Assembly: GCA_963799395.1 (NCBI GenBank)
Contig: CAWCWZ010000032.1
Coordinates: 36,707-100,706 of the forward strand
DNA: 64,000 nt
Direction of reading: 5' to 3'
Source: Bog-752 sp963799395
GTDB taxonomy: Bacteria; Actinomycetota; Thermoleophilia; UBA2241
Part shown: positions 53,135 to 62,569 of the stretch, in pieces
Layout of the letters: each line of letters opens with the position of its first letter
How positions within the stretch are numbered: the stretch's first letter is position 1
The notes under the pieces: model-generated
Seen by the model: only the letters and a program-made list of their open reading frames with translations
Told to the model about the DNA's origin: nothing
Databases searched by the model: none
Made by a program: the position numbers and the translations under genes

Positions 53135-53608
53135 TTACCAGTCGCTGTCGTCGGCCGCCGGCGGCCGCGACTGCCCGGCGAGAAAGCCGCGCACCTCGAC
53201 GCGCACGAGCAGATCCATGAAGGCGTCGATCTGCTGCATCTCGTCCATCGTCTCGCCGAACGACGGCAGGTCGCCGACCACGAGGGCGTCGAGCAGCACC
53301 TTCCAGATGGCCGCCCGCACCTGCTGCACACCGGCGATCACGTCCATCAGATCGAAGCCGAGAGCGCCGCGACGGGCGGCATCGCTCGCGGTCTCGCTCT
53401 CGATGCGACGGATGATGCCCGCCACCTCGTAGGCTTCGGCTTGCGACAGGGCGATCAGGTCGTCGACGATGTGGCGTACGAGACGGACTCCCAAGGGGCT
53501 CGCCAGCACGTCGATGTACTCCGCTCCGACCGTGCCCTTCAGCGCCGCGATCCAGTGCCCGTGGAGCTCGTCGCGCCGGTCGCGCAGCAGCATCGCCAGG
53601 CGTCTCAC
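53135..53608 (-). CDS. RsbRD N-terminal-domain-like protein
   Basis: 157 residues, all helical. RRDELHGHWIAALKG and the following pattern ending VRVEVRGFLAG resemble the RsbT co-antagonist (RsbRD) N-terminal domain found in stress-response sensors, here without a STAS or output domain. GTG overlaps the larB stop by three bases. May pair with the PP2C phosphatase nearby. Confidence 0.6.
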   Translation of the reverse strand: MRRLAMLLRDRRDELHGHWIAALKGTVGAEYIDVLASPLGVRLVRHIVDDLIALSQAEAYEVAGIIRRIESETASDAARRGALGFDLMDVIAGVQQVRAAIWKVLLDALVVGDLPSFGETMDEMQQIDAFMDLLVRVEVRGFLAGQSRPPAADDSDW

Positions 53609-54393
53609 GACGAGCTCCGGCGAGCGATGAGGGCGGCGGTCACACCGGCTCCGACGCCGTTGTCTATGTTGACGACGGCAAGGCCCGGCGAACAGCTCTG
53701 CAGCATGCCGAGCAGCGCGGCCTCACCGCGTCCGCCGATACCATAGCCGGTCGACACCGGCAAGCCGATCACCGGCACTTCGACGAGCCCACACACGACG
53801 GAGGGCAGCGCCCCCTCCATGCCGGCGGCGACGACCAAGGCGCCAGCGCCAGCGCCGGCGATCTCGCGCAGCGGGGCCATCAGCCGGTGGACGCCGGCCA
53901 CGCCGACGTCGTAGGCGGTGATCACCTCGACGCCCATCTCGCGGCAGACGATGGCCGCCTCGTCGGCGACCCCAGTATCGCTCGTGCCACCGGCCAGCAC
54001 GCCGACGACGCCGTGAGCCGCGGGCGCGCGGTAGTCGTCGCGCCGCACGACCAGCAGGCGGGCCCGCTCGTGCCAGACCGCCTCGCCGCCGGGCGGCGCG
54101 GCCACCGCCGCCGCCTGCTCCGGCGACACCTTGCTGGCCAGAACGACCGCCGTGCGCGCGAGGAAGGCGGCCACGATGGCGGCGAACTGCTCGACCGTCT
54201 TGCCGTCGCCGAAGACGACCTCGGGCACGCCCTTGCGGTGCGCCCGGCCCACGTCGAGGCAGGCGAAGTCGCCGACCGACGTCAGGCCGAAGCCGGCGAG
54301 ACCATCGACCGCTTCGTCGACGGTCGTGCGACCCGCCGCGACGTCGGCGAGCAGGGCCCGCAGATCGTCGGTCGCGCCGTCGTTTGAGCTCAC
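53605..54393 (-). CDS. larB: Nickel-pincer cofactor biosynthesis protein LarB
   Basis: 262 residues. LarB carboxylates nicotinic acid adenine dinucleotide, the first step to the nickel-pincer cofactor of lactate racemase-type enzymes. The C-terminal half is PurE-like (VGVLAGGTSDTGVADEAAIV, TAYDVGVAGVHRL, VVAAGMEGALPSVVCGLVEVPVIGLPVSTGYG); the N-terminal half has VGRAHRKGVPEVVFGDGKT. GTG start after GGAGG. LarC and LarE are not in this window. Confidence 0.92.
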   Translation of the reverse strand: MSSNDGATDDLRALLADVAAGRTTVDEAVDGLAGFGLTSVGDFACLDVGRAHRKGVPEVVFGDGKTVEQFAAIVAAFLARTAVVLASKVSPEQAAAVAAPPGGEAVWHERARLLVVRRDDYRAPAAHGVVGVLAGGTSDTGVADEAAIVCREMGVEVITAYDVGVAGVHRLMAPLREIAGAGAGALVVAAGMEGALPSVVCGLVEVPVIGLPVSTGYGIGGRGEAALLGMLQSCSPGLAVVNIDNGVGAGVTAALIARRSSS

Positions 54394-54499
54394 GCCACTC
54401 CTCCGTCGCCTAGAGCGACAGCATACCCTGTCGGCGGCCGCAGCCGAACTGAAAACGAGCAGGCGCTTAGAACGGGTGGCCGAATCCTGTATCCTTCGA

Positions 54500-56036
54500 G
54501 TGTCAGGCAACATCGCGCACCCGAGGACTGGCAATCTCTTTCGCAGCGCATCATCGCTACCGGATCGTCGCGATCGTCGCCCTGGTTGCCGCCGCCGTCT
54601 TCGTGGCCTTCGAGTTCGTCACTGCCCCGCACATCTCGGCCGTCACGCCGAGCCCGGGCTCGAGCGAGGCCCGCGACTCGCTCGTCGTGAGCGTCGAGGT
54701 GCCCGGCGTCTCGCACCTGCACGGCCTCACGGTGCTCCTCGACGGCCGCGACGTGACCCCCAGTGTGCGCAGCGACGCGCGGCGGCTCTACTTTCCGACC
54801 GGACGGCTGGCCCAGGGCAGCCACACCGTCAGCCTCACGGCGCGCACCTCGGACGTGCTGCGGCCGCGACTCTCCAAGAGCTGGCGCTTCACCGTCGACA
54901 CCGTCCCGCCGACGATCACCCTGCGCGGCGACCGCAGCGGTTCGGTCGTCACCGCGAGCCCCGTGCCGCTCGAGGGCACGACCGAACCGGGCGCCATGGT
55001 AGTGGCCTCGGCCGGCGCCCAGAGGGTACAGGCCAGGGCCGGCGCCGACGGCGCCTTCTCTCTGGGTCTGCACGTGGCCGACGGCCGGACGCGGATCGAG
55101 GTCACGGCCACCGACCGCGCTGGCAACTTTGCCAGGCTGCAGCGCACGCTGATCGTCGACGCCAACCCGCCCGAGCTCACTCTCACAGGCCTCGAGGCGG
55201 TCGAAAAGGACGACACCCCCGGGGCCGACGTGATCGCCACCGACGCCGCCGGCGCCCCGGTCGTGAAGATGCGCCTCGACGGTCACGACATCCTCGCCCA
55301 GAAGACATCGATCCAGATCAGGATCCCGTTCGACAAGCTGCCCGAGGGCCTGCACACGCTTGTGGTCACGGCCACCGACCGCGGCCACCACGTCACGACC
55401 GACAGGCGCCGGTTCCTCGTCAACAGTACCGAGAAGCTCGGCAAGGCGACGCTCATCTACGGCGCCCGCGGCCGCGACGTCAAGACACTGCAGCACCGGC
55501 TGAAAGCCCAGGGTTACTACCACGGCCACATCACCGGCTTTCTCGACAGGCGCACCGTCCGGGCGGTCAAGCACTTCCAGACGGCGATCGGCATACCGGC
55601 CGACGGCATCGTCGGTCCCCAGATGATCGGCGGCCTGTCGGGCCGCTTCGTCATCATCCAGTCCGAGCATCGGCTGTACTTCTACCTCAATGGCAAGCTC
55701 AAGAAGGAGTTCCCGGTGGCGACCGGTCAGGCCGCCTACCCCACACCCAACGGCACCACCTCCGTCGTCTGGATGACCAAAGACCCGACCTGGACGCCGC
55801 CCGACTCACCCTGGGCGGCGGGCGCCAAGCCGGTCGGGCCGGGCCCCGACAACCCCGTCGGCATGCGCTGGATCGGCACCGGCTTCTCGGGCGTGGGCAT
55901 CCACGGCGTCCCGGCGTCCGAGGACTACTCAATCGGCACCTACGCCTCGCACGGCTGCATCCGCATGTACGAATGGGACGTCGAGCAGCTCTACGACTGG
56001 GTCACCGTCGGCATGCCGATCATCATCAAGCCGTAG
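54500..56036 (+). CDS. L,D-transpeptidase (YkuD) with peptidoglycan-binding domain; N-terminal start and +1 indel near 54550 uncertain
   Basis: About 511 residues if translation starts at the GTG at 54500 and one base is skipped near 54550. The order is: one membrane helix (IVAIVALVAAAVFVAF), Ig-like repeats (TVSLTARTSD, VEVTATDRAGN and LVVTATDRGHH), a peptidoglycan-binding domain (DVKTLQHRLKAQGYYHGHITGFLD), then the catalytic domain with HGVPASEDYSIG and SHGCIRMYEWD (His, Cys nucleophile). It makes 3-3 cross-links in the wall. A TATCCT box at 54490-54495 just before the GTG suggests leaderless expression. From the GTG at 54603 the frame is uninterrupted. Confidence 0.88.
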
Positions 56037-56083
56037 GCCGCTGGCGATCGTGACCCTGCCCTCCCAACGAGAGGCGGCCTCCC

Positions 56084-57376
56084 GTGGCTGACATCCGTCC
56101 GTTTGCCGGTCTGCGCTACTGCGCCGACCGGGTCGCGCTCGCCGACGCCGTCTGCCCGCCCTACGACGTGATCACCCCGGCCGCCGCCGCGGCGCTGCGG
56201 CGGCGCAGCCCGTTCAACGCCGTCCACGTCGAGCTGCCCGAGTCGCCGACCGGCGACCCTCCCGGCCGTTACGCCGCCGCCGCGGCGCTGCTACGCGACT
56301 GGCGCGGCCAGGGCGTGCTGCGTGCCGACGACGAGCCCACTCTCTACGTGGTCGAGCAGCGCTTCACCGGCCCCGACCGACGCGAGCGCACGCGCCGCGG
56401 CTTCATCGCCCGCCTGCGTCTCGAGGAGTTCTCGGCCCGCGTCGTGCTGCCCCACGAAAAGACCCACGCCGGACCCAAGGTCGACCGCCTCGAGCTGCTG
56501 CGCGCCACGCACGCCAACCTGAGCCAGATCTTCCTGCTCTACGCCGACCCGGCAAACGAGATCGGGCGGGCGCTGGCGGCGGCTGCGCCGCCGCCAGCGC
56601 CCGCCCTCGAAGCGCCCGACGCCGACGGCAACCCCTGCCGCCTGCGGCCCGTCACCGGCCCGGTCGTCGAGCAGGTCGTGGCGCTGCTCGCCGACAAGCA
56701 ACTCCTGATCGCCGACGGCCATCACCGCTACGAGACGGCCCTCGCCTACCGCGACGAGCGCCGCGCCGCCGGCGACGACAGCGCCGACTGGGTCATGGTC
56801 TGCCTGTCGAGCATGGACGACCCCGGCCTCGCGATCTTCGCCACCCACCGTCTGCTCAAGGGCGTCGCCATGCCGCCGGCAGACGAGGTCGTCGAGCGCC
56901 TGCGCTCGGCCTTCACCGTCACCGAGCAGGGCGGCGGCACGGCGCGGGACTGCGCCCCGGCGATGGAGCGCGTGAGCCGCTCGACCGGCCCCGGCAAGGT
57001 ACTCGGCCTCTACTTTCCGGGCGAACGGCGCTGCCTCACCCTGGAGCCGCGCGACGCCGGCGTCGCCCGAGGCCTGACCCGGCGCGGGCTGTCGCCGGCC
57101 CGGGCCCGGCTGTCGGTCACGCTGCTGGCCGAGCTCGTGTTCCGCGACGCGCTCGGCCTCGACCCCGAGCGCCTCGAGGGCCATCTCGCCTTCGCCAAGA
57201 GCGTCGACGACGCCGTGGCCGAGCTCGAAGCCCGAGACTACCGCCTCGCCGCCTTTCTCGGGGCGACCCCAATGGCCGAGGTGCGAGCCGTCGCCGAGCG
57301 CGGCGAGACGATGCCCCAGAAGTCGACCTACTTCTACCCGAAGCTCCTCACCGGCCTCGTCTTCAACGCCCTCTGA
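56084..57376 (+). CDS. DUF1015 family protein
   Basis: 430 residues. The start DIRPFAGLRYCADRVALADAVCPPYDVI, then TRRGFIARLRLEEF, VLPHEKTHAGPKVDRLELLRATHANLSQIFLLY and IADGHHRYETALAYRDERR are diagnostic for DUF1015, a widespread family of unknown biochemistry often beside serine biosynthesis genes (not here). Conserved His-rich ADGHHRYE suggests a catalytic or metal site. GTG start. Confidence 0.9.
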   Translation: MADIRPFAGLRYCADRVALADAVCPPYDVITPAAAAALRRRSPFNAVHVELPESPTGDPPGRYAAAAALLRDWRGQGVLRADDEPTLYVVEQRFTGPDRRERTRRGFIARLRLEEFSARVVLPHEKTHAGPKVDRLELLRATHANLSQIFLLYADPANEIGRALAAAAPPPAPALEAPDADGNPCRLRPVTGPVVEQVVALLADKQLLIADGHHRYETALAYRDERRAAGDDSADWVMVCLSSMDDPGLAIFATHRLLKGVAMPPADEVVERLRSAFTVTEQGGGTARDCAPAMERVSRSTGPGKVLGLYFPGERRCLTLEPRDAGVARGLTRRGLSPARARLSVTLLAELVFRDALGLDPERLEGHLAFAKSVDDAVAELEARDYRLAAFLGATPMAEVRAVAERGETMPQKSTYFYPKLLTGLVFNAL

Positions 57377-57520
57377 CCCGGCGAACAAACGGGAACGCCC
57401 TCCGGGCGCGCGTGCCGCGATGGCGTAGGCAGCGGCGGCGGGGGTCCGTAACGCATCGCGTCACGCGCCTCTGGAGTGTGCGGAGGGTTCGCCCGCGCCG
57501 GCGATGAGGCGGCGGCGGGG

Positions 57521-57581
57521 CGGAGGAGGCGTGTGGGTTGAGGGGTCGGTGTTTCCCGACCCCGACGCCCACACGCCTCCG
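57521..57581. terminator. Nested bidirectional terminator hairpin
   Basis: Outer stem GGCGTGTGGG (528-537) with CCCACACGCC (568-577) and inner stem GGGGTCGG (542-549) with CCGACCCC (556-563), in the 250-bp gap between convergent DUF1015 and MttB-family genes. The rest of the gap (57377-57628) holds only GC-rich filler. Confidence 0.75.
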
Positions 57582-57628
57582 CAGCCCGCCGCCGGGGCCC
57601 CGCCACCACCGCCGAGGATGCCCGGAGC

Positions 57629-59092
57629 CTACCCGCGCAGCTCGGCGTCGGCCGCCGCCAGGATGCGCGTGAGCTCGGCCTTCTGGTCGTCGGGGAGCGG
57701 CTCCGGCACGTGGTTCTCGTCGATCCAGGCGGCGCGCTCGCGGGCCACCTCGAGCGGGTCGCGAAAGCCGCCGCCGGAGGCAGGCTGGTGAGTGATCGCC
57801 GGCACGAACGAGGTGCGCAGATGCTTGCGCGTGTGCTTGCTGCCGAGGTAGTGGCCGCCGGGACCGACCTCGCGGACGGCGTCGAGGGCGAGCGCCTCGT
57901 CGCCCAGGTCGAGATCCATGATCGCGTAGCGGGCACGGTGGTAGACGTCGTCGGCCAGCAGGAGGTCGGCCCGGTCGAAGACCGTGTAGACGTCGAGCAG
58001 ACCGATGCTGGGCATGAGGTCGCTGCCCTCCCAGGCCGCCTGCACGAGGTCGACGCCGTCTTCGACGCCGGCCTGCCAGGCGCCGGCGGCCTTGGCGTCG
58101 GTGCCGCAGCAGGCGGCCTCGCTGGGCACGCCCCAATGGTGGGCGAGCTCGGTGGCGAGAAAGCGGCAGCGCCCGTCGAGCGGGAAGCTCACGAAACCGC
58201 CGGTGCGCGGGTCGGCGTAGCTCTGCATGATGGAGTGGGCCACGGGCGCGCCGGGGTACGCGAGCTGCACGAGAACGGTGGCGCTCACGAGCTCGGCGGC
58301 GCCGACGGCGAAGGCGCCGGCGCGCGTGGCCGGCGCCGTGGTGCCGAGCGTCGGCATGGTGACGAAGGCGACAGGCACGCCGGCCTCGGCGAGCGCGAGA
58401 GCCGCCTCGATGCCGCCCTCGTCCTGGACGAGCGGCGAGATGGTGCCGATCAGATCGGAGAGCACGGGCCGGCGGCGCAGCTCCTCGGCGCTGCCGGCGA
58501 TGACCGTCGCCATCTCGACCGCGTAGCGCGCCTCGCGCTCGCCGTTGACCATGCCCTGGAGGTGCTTGACGGTGTTGTTCCAGCCGGCGTCGAGCTCGTG
58601 GAGCTGGGCGGTCTCGCCGCAGTCGCCGGCCGAGATCGTGGGCCACCAGAAGGCGATCGACGACAGGTAGTCGGTGAGGCGCGTGACGCGCGCGAGGTCG
58701 GCCTTGGTCGAGGGCCGCTTGACGCCCGTGTCGAAGTCGACGATCTCGACCCCGCAGCCGTCGCTCGTGCAGTACGTGGTGTCGTCGGCGATCGAGAACG
58801 CGCACGACGGGTCACGGGCGCCGAGATCGAAGTAGCGCGGCGCCGTCGCCATGGCCGCGAGCACGAGCTCGGGCGGGAACTTGACGACCTGGCTCTCGCG
58901 ATCGACCCTGCAGCCGTGCTCGGCGAGGATGTCGAGCGCCTTCGTCGACGGGAACCGCACGCCGACGGTCTCGAGGATGTCGAGCGTGGCCTGCTTGATG
59001 CGGTCGAGTTGTTGCGGCGTGTGGAAGCGCAGCGTGAAGGCGCGCTTGAGAGGCTCGATCGGCGGGCGCTGAAGGCTCTTCTCGATGGTCAT
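57629..59092 (-). CDS. MttB-family (trimethylamine methyltransferase-like) corrinoid methyltransferase without pyrrolysine
   Basis: 487 residues in one uninterrupted frame. RIKQATLDILETVGVRFPS, CTSDGCGVEIVDFDTG, ADLARVTRLTDYL and TLGTTAPATRAGAFAVGAAELVSA align with MttB. No in-frame amber codon occurs, so it is of the non-pyrrolysine type, whose characterised members demethylate quaternary amines such as glycine betaine. No corrinoid protein (MtbC) or activating gene lies nearby. AAAGGAG precedes the ATG at 59092. Confidence 0.9.
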   Translation of the reverse strand: MTIEKSLQRPPIEPLKRAFTLRFHTPQQLDRIKQATLDILETVGVRFPSTKALDILAEHGCRVDRESQVVKFPPELVLAAMATAPRYFDLGARDPSCAFSIADDTTYCTSDGCGVEIVDFDTGVKRPSTKADLARVTRLTDYLSSIAFWWPTISAGDCGETAQLHELDAGWNNTVKHLQGMVNGEREARYAVEMATVIAGSAEELRRRPVLSDLIGTISPLVQDEGGIEAALALAEAGVPVAFVTMPTLGTTAPATRAGAFAVGAAELVSATVLVQLAYPGAPVAHSIMQSYADPRTGGFVSFPLDGRCRFLATELAHHWGVPSEAACCGTDAKAAGAWQAGVEDGVDLVQAAWEGSDLMPSIGLLDVYTVFDRADLLLADDVYHRARYAIMDLDLGDEALALDAVREVGPGGHYLGSKHTRKHLRTSFVPAITHQPASGGGFRDPLEVARERAAWIDENHVPEPLPDDQKAELTRILAAADAELRG

Positions 59093-59724
59093 GTGATGAA
59101 GCTCCTTTCGGCGCGCCCACGGCGCGGGGGGACGGGATCCGATTATCCCGCACCGACGCCGCGGCGGTCCACGAGCGATTCTTTGGCAAACTTCGCCCCC
59201 GCGGCGGCGGTCGGCCGAAGGCCGCCGGAAGGCACGCCGGAGGCCGCCGCGAGGCACGCCGGAGGCCGCCGCGAGGCACGCCGGAGGCGGCCGGAGAGGT
59301 GGTGGGCCGGCGCCTGGGGGGAGACGGGCGCCGGCCCGGGTGGGGGGGTGGGTGGTGCGGGGTCTTTGGCACAGGTGACGGGCGGGTCGTGGCGGGCAGG
59401 GAGCGCCGCGGGCCTTGACGGACCGCGGCGCGCCGGGGAACGGCGGGGGCGCCGGCGGCTGTCGTGGCAGTCGACACGATACGCCGTCGGGTCGCCGGCG
59501 TCGTCGGTCCCCGGGTGGAGCGCAGCGGCCGCTCGGACCGGGCTTTCGGGATTGGTCATCGGCCCGCGGGTGGAGCGTGGCGCGCCGGCTCGATCCGGCG
59601 CGCGGCGGTAGCGCCGCGACCCGCCCAGCCGGTATGGTAGACGGCGCCCGCCGCCTTGCCACGGTGCGCGGGCGGCGGACGACAAGGCGCGCCGACGAAC
59701 CAGAGAAGACAAGAGGGACGGCAC
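59093..59724. repeat. Gene-free divergent region with 22-bp direct repeats
   Basis: About 630 bases between the MttB-like gene and the divergent S9 peptidase. Positions ~59228-59300 contain three near-identical copies of AGGCACGCCGGAGGCCGCCGCG. The remainder is GC-rich with no coding pattern. TATGGT at about 59633 may be the -10 of the peptidase gene. Confidence 0.65.
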
Positions 59725-61525
59725 ATGACACCTTCGCTGATCCAACGACTCGCGGCCGTGCCCGAGGTCTGGACCGAACACCGGCCGTGGGCGATCTCGC
59801 CCGACGGCGGCACGCTGGCCTTCACCTGGCGCCGCGACGGCGACTGGCACGTCTACGTCAGGGACCTGCGCGGCGCGGCGCAGCCGCGCCGCATCGAGCA
59901 GTTCGCCGACGCCTGCGCGCCCCACGTCGCTCGACTGCGCCTTCCTCTACTTCGCCCGCGACGACCGCGGCACGGAGTGCTTCGACGTGTACCGCTGCGA
60001 CCTCGCCGACGGGACGCTCGTCAATCTGCTGCCCGACACACCGTCGCTGGCGCCGGCCCCCGACTTTGCCCTGTCGCCCGACGGCGGCAGCCTGGCCCTC
60101 GCCGTGAACCACGGCGCAAGCTACGCGGCGGCGGTCATGCCGGCCGCGTCGGGCGCCGGCGCGATGACCTTCCTCACCGATCACTGGTACAACGACTGGT
60201 CGCCCGTCTGGTCGCCCGACGGCGCCCGCCTGGCCTTCCAGAGCGACACGCACGGGCAGGACTCCGCCGTCTTCGTCGCCCACCTTCAGAGCGGCGGGCT
60301 GCAGGCGATCGGCGGCGAGGCGATGACGGTCGCCCGCCACCCCGCCTGGTCGCCCGACGGCCGTTCGCTGGCCTTCTGCGGCGGCGGCGGCGAGTACGAG
60401 GCGATCGGCCTCTACGACGTCGAGCGCGGGTTCGTCACCTGGGCCTGGGACGGCCACGGCAACGCCCACGACCCGAGCTTTTCGCCCGACGGCCGCGCCC
60501 TCGTGTTCGTGGTCGACGACGGCCCCGAAAGCTCGCTCTGGCACCTCGATCTGACGACCGGCTTCGCCGGCTGTCTCGACATCGGCACGGGCAACCACTA
60601 CCGGCCCGGCTTCACCCCCGACGGCGCCGGCGTCGTCTGCGTGCTGAGCGGACCCGGCTGCCCCACCGACCTCTTCCTCATCGAGCTCGCCTCGGGCGAC
60701 GTCACGCAGCTCACGGACTCGCTGCCAGGCGACCTCGCGGACCACGAGTTCGTGTCGGGCGCACCGGCCGCCTGGACCAGTCGCGACCGGCTGGCCGAGG
60801 TCCCCGGCCTGTTCTGCGAGCCGCCGCGGCGCAGCGGCGCCGGGGTCGTGATCATCCACGGCGGCCCGACCTGGCACCACAGCAACGAGTTCGACCCGGT
60901 CCGTCAGGCCCTGCTCGACGCGGGCTGTCTCGTCGTGCACCCGAACTACCGCGGCAGCGACGGCTACACCCGAAGCTGGCAGCTCGCCAACCGCTACCTG
61001 CTCGGCCAGGGCGAGGCCCAGGACTGCGCCGGCGCCGTCGACTTCCTCGTCGAGCAGGGCTGCGACCCCTCACGCATCGCCGTCACCGGCCGCAGCCACG
61101 GCGGCTACCTGACGATGCAGATGCTCACCCAGTTCCCCGAGCTCTGGGCCTGCGGCGTGGCCGGCGTGCCGTTCTTCGACCACATCGACGCCCAGGTCGA
61201 TCCCGCCGTGCGCGAAGACCTGCGCTGGTGGGACGTCGAGAACTGCGGCGACCTCGTCGCCGACCGTGCCCGCCTCGAGTACTACTCGCCGATCAACCAC
61301 CTGGACCGCGTGAAGGCCCCGCTGCTGATCCTCGCGGCGGCCTGCGACCCGCGCTGTCCGACCCGCCAGATCGCCACCGTGGTCGACGGCGTGCGCGCCG
61401 CCGGCGCGCCCTGCGGGGCGATCATCTACCCCGACGAAGGCCACGAGATCAGCGGCCTCGAGCACCGCGTCGACTACGAGCGGCGCACGGTCGAGTTCAT
61501 CCTCGACCACGTCGGCCGCGCGTAG
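59725..61525 (+). CDS. S9-family prolyl oligopeptidase / acylaminoacyl-peptidase-like hydrolase, apparent +1 indel near 59930
   Basis: About 599 residues after removing one base near 59929-59932 (CACGTCGCTCGAC, giving APHVADCAFLYFARDDRG). The N-terminal TolB-like propeller repeats carry WSPDG-type turns (WAISPDGGTL, VWSPDGARLAFQSD, AWSPDGRSLAF). The alpha/beta-hydrolase domain has IHGGPTWHH, the nucleophile in TGRSHGGYLTMQML, the aspartate in AAACDPRCP and the histidine in PDEGHEI. Cytoplasmic peptidase; natural substrate unknown. Confidence 0.9.
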
Positions 61526-61667
61526 CGGCAGGGCGCCGGCCGGGGCGCCGGCGCGGCCCGCGAGCGGCCCCCTCGCCAACATCACTAGCGACGGCCGACC
61601 GGGGTACATGCCCTACGTAGGGTCGCGGGGCGCACGCCCCCCAAACCAACCATTCCGGAGGCCGACC

Positions 61668-62066
61668 ATGAGTCGTTCCGACACCGAAAAAGAGATCCGC
61701 GAGACTCTCGGGCAGATCCCCTCCTTCTTTGAGACCATGCCCGACTCCACCCTCGAGAACGAGTGGCGCGAGTTCAAGGTGTTCCAGCTCTCGGACACCG
61801 AGCTCAGCGCCCGCGAGAAGCACCTCATCGGCTACGCGGTGGCCGCCGCCATCCACTGCCAGTACTGCACCTACTTCCACCATAGCGCCACGAAGATGAT
61901 GGGCACGACGGACAGGCAGCTCGAAGAGGCCAACCGCATGGCCAGCGACACGGCCAAGTACAGCACCTACCTGCACGGCAGCCAGACCGACATCGACGAG
62001 TTCCGCCGGCAGACCGACGAGATCGGCACCTATCTCGGCGAGCAGGCCGCCAAGCGGGCCGCCTGA
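61668..62066 (+). CDS. Carboxymuconolactone-decarboxylase / AhpD-like protein
   Basis: 132 residues of the CMD fold. LSAREKHLIGYAVAAAIHCQYCTYFHHSATK holds the CxxC and downstream His of AhpD-type alkylhydroperoxidases, so a thiol peroxidase or redox-adaptor role is likely. ATG with TCCGGAGG upstream. Followed by a strong terminator. Confidence 0.87.
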   Translation: MSRSDTEKEIRETLGQIPSFFETMPDSTLENEWREFKVFQLSDTELSAREKHLIGYAVAAAIHCQYCTYFHHSATKMMGTTDRQLEEANRMASDTAKYSTYLHGSQTDIDEFRRQTDEIGTYLGEQAAKRAA

Positions 62067-62124
62067 GCCGAGGGTCTTCGACCTGCGCCCTTGCGGGGCC
62101 CGGCTTCGCCCTTGCGGGGCGGCC

Positions 62125-62164
62125 GGAAGGGGCGGGCGCGGCGTACGCCGCGCCCGCCCCTTCC
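62125..62164 (+). terminator. Perfect 19-bp hairpin terminator after the AhpD-like gene
   Basis: GGAAGGGGCGGGCGCGGCG and its exact complement around a TA centre, ending in TTCCCG. Isolates the AhpD-like gene from the purS promoter. A 12-nt direct repeat CCCTTGCGGGGC occurs twice just before it. Confidence 0.8.
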
Positions 62165-62218
62165 CGTTGGGAGTGCGCCGGCCCGTCGTCAGGTACAGGA
62201 TGTCGGCGCCACTTCGCG

Positions 62219-62247
62219 TGGACTTCGCCGCGCCAATCGGGTAGCGT
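62219..62247 (+). promoter_or_regulatory. Promoter of purSQL, apparently leaderless
   Basis: TGGACT (62219-62224) and TAGCGT (62242-62247), 17 nt apart; the -10 ends 6 nt before the GTG of purS with no ribosome site. Confidence 0.5.
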
Positions 62248-62253
62248 AGCGGC

Positions 62254-62520
62254 GTGAGCAGACCCATGGACGTCCGTGTCTACATCACCCCCAAGAAAGG
62301 CATCCTCGACCCGCAGGGCGTGGCGATCGAGCGGTCGCTGCCGGCGCTTGGGTTCGACGGCGTGACCGACGTCCGTGTCGGCAAGTTCATCGAGCTTCAG
62401 GTCACCGTGCCCGACGGCACGCCGGCCGCCGGGGCCCGCACCGAGGTCGACGAGATGTGCCGCAAGCTGCTCGCCAACCCCATCATCGAGGACTACACCT
62501 TCACCGTCGACGAAGCGTGA
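62254..62520 (+). CDS. purS: Phosphoribosylformylglycinamidine synthase subunit PurS
   Basis: 88 residues. DVRVYITPKKGILDPQGVAIERSLPALG and the ending MCRKLLANPIIEDYTF identify the small bridging subunit of the PurSQL FGAM synthase. GTG start fits the leaderless promoter. purQ follows after 49 nt. Confidence 0.95.
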   Translation: MSRPMDVRVYITPKKGILDPQGVAIERSLPALGFDGVTDVRVGKFIELQVTVPDGTPAAGARTEVDEMCRKLLANPIIEDYTFTVDEA

Positions 62521-62569
62521 GCCCGACCGCCTCGTCCTCCGGACCCGCTCCCGACACCACACCCCTACC

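Noticed and set aside
58290..58330. Pyrrolysine codon in the MttB-family gene
   Set aside because: The frame has no in-frame TAG; the corresponding region reads TLGTTAPATRAG with ordinary codons.
59415..59724. A plus-strand gene in the MttB-S9 divergent region
   Set aside because: Open frames there are Arg/Gly/Pro-rich with no start context and continue antisense or out of frame into the S9 peptidase.
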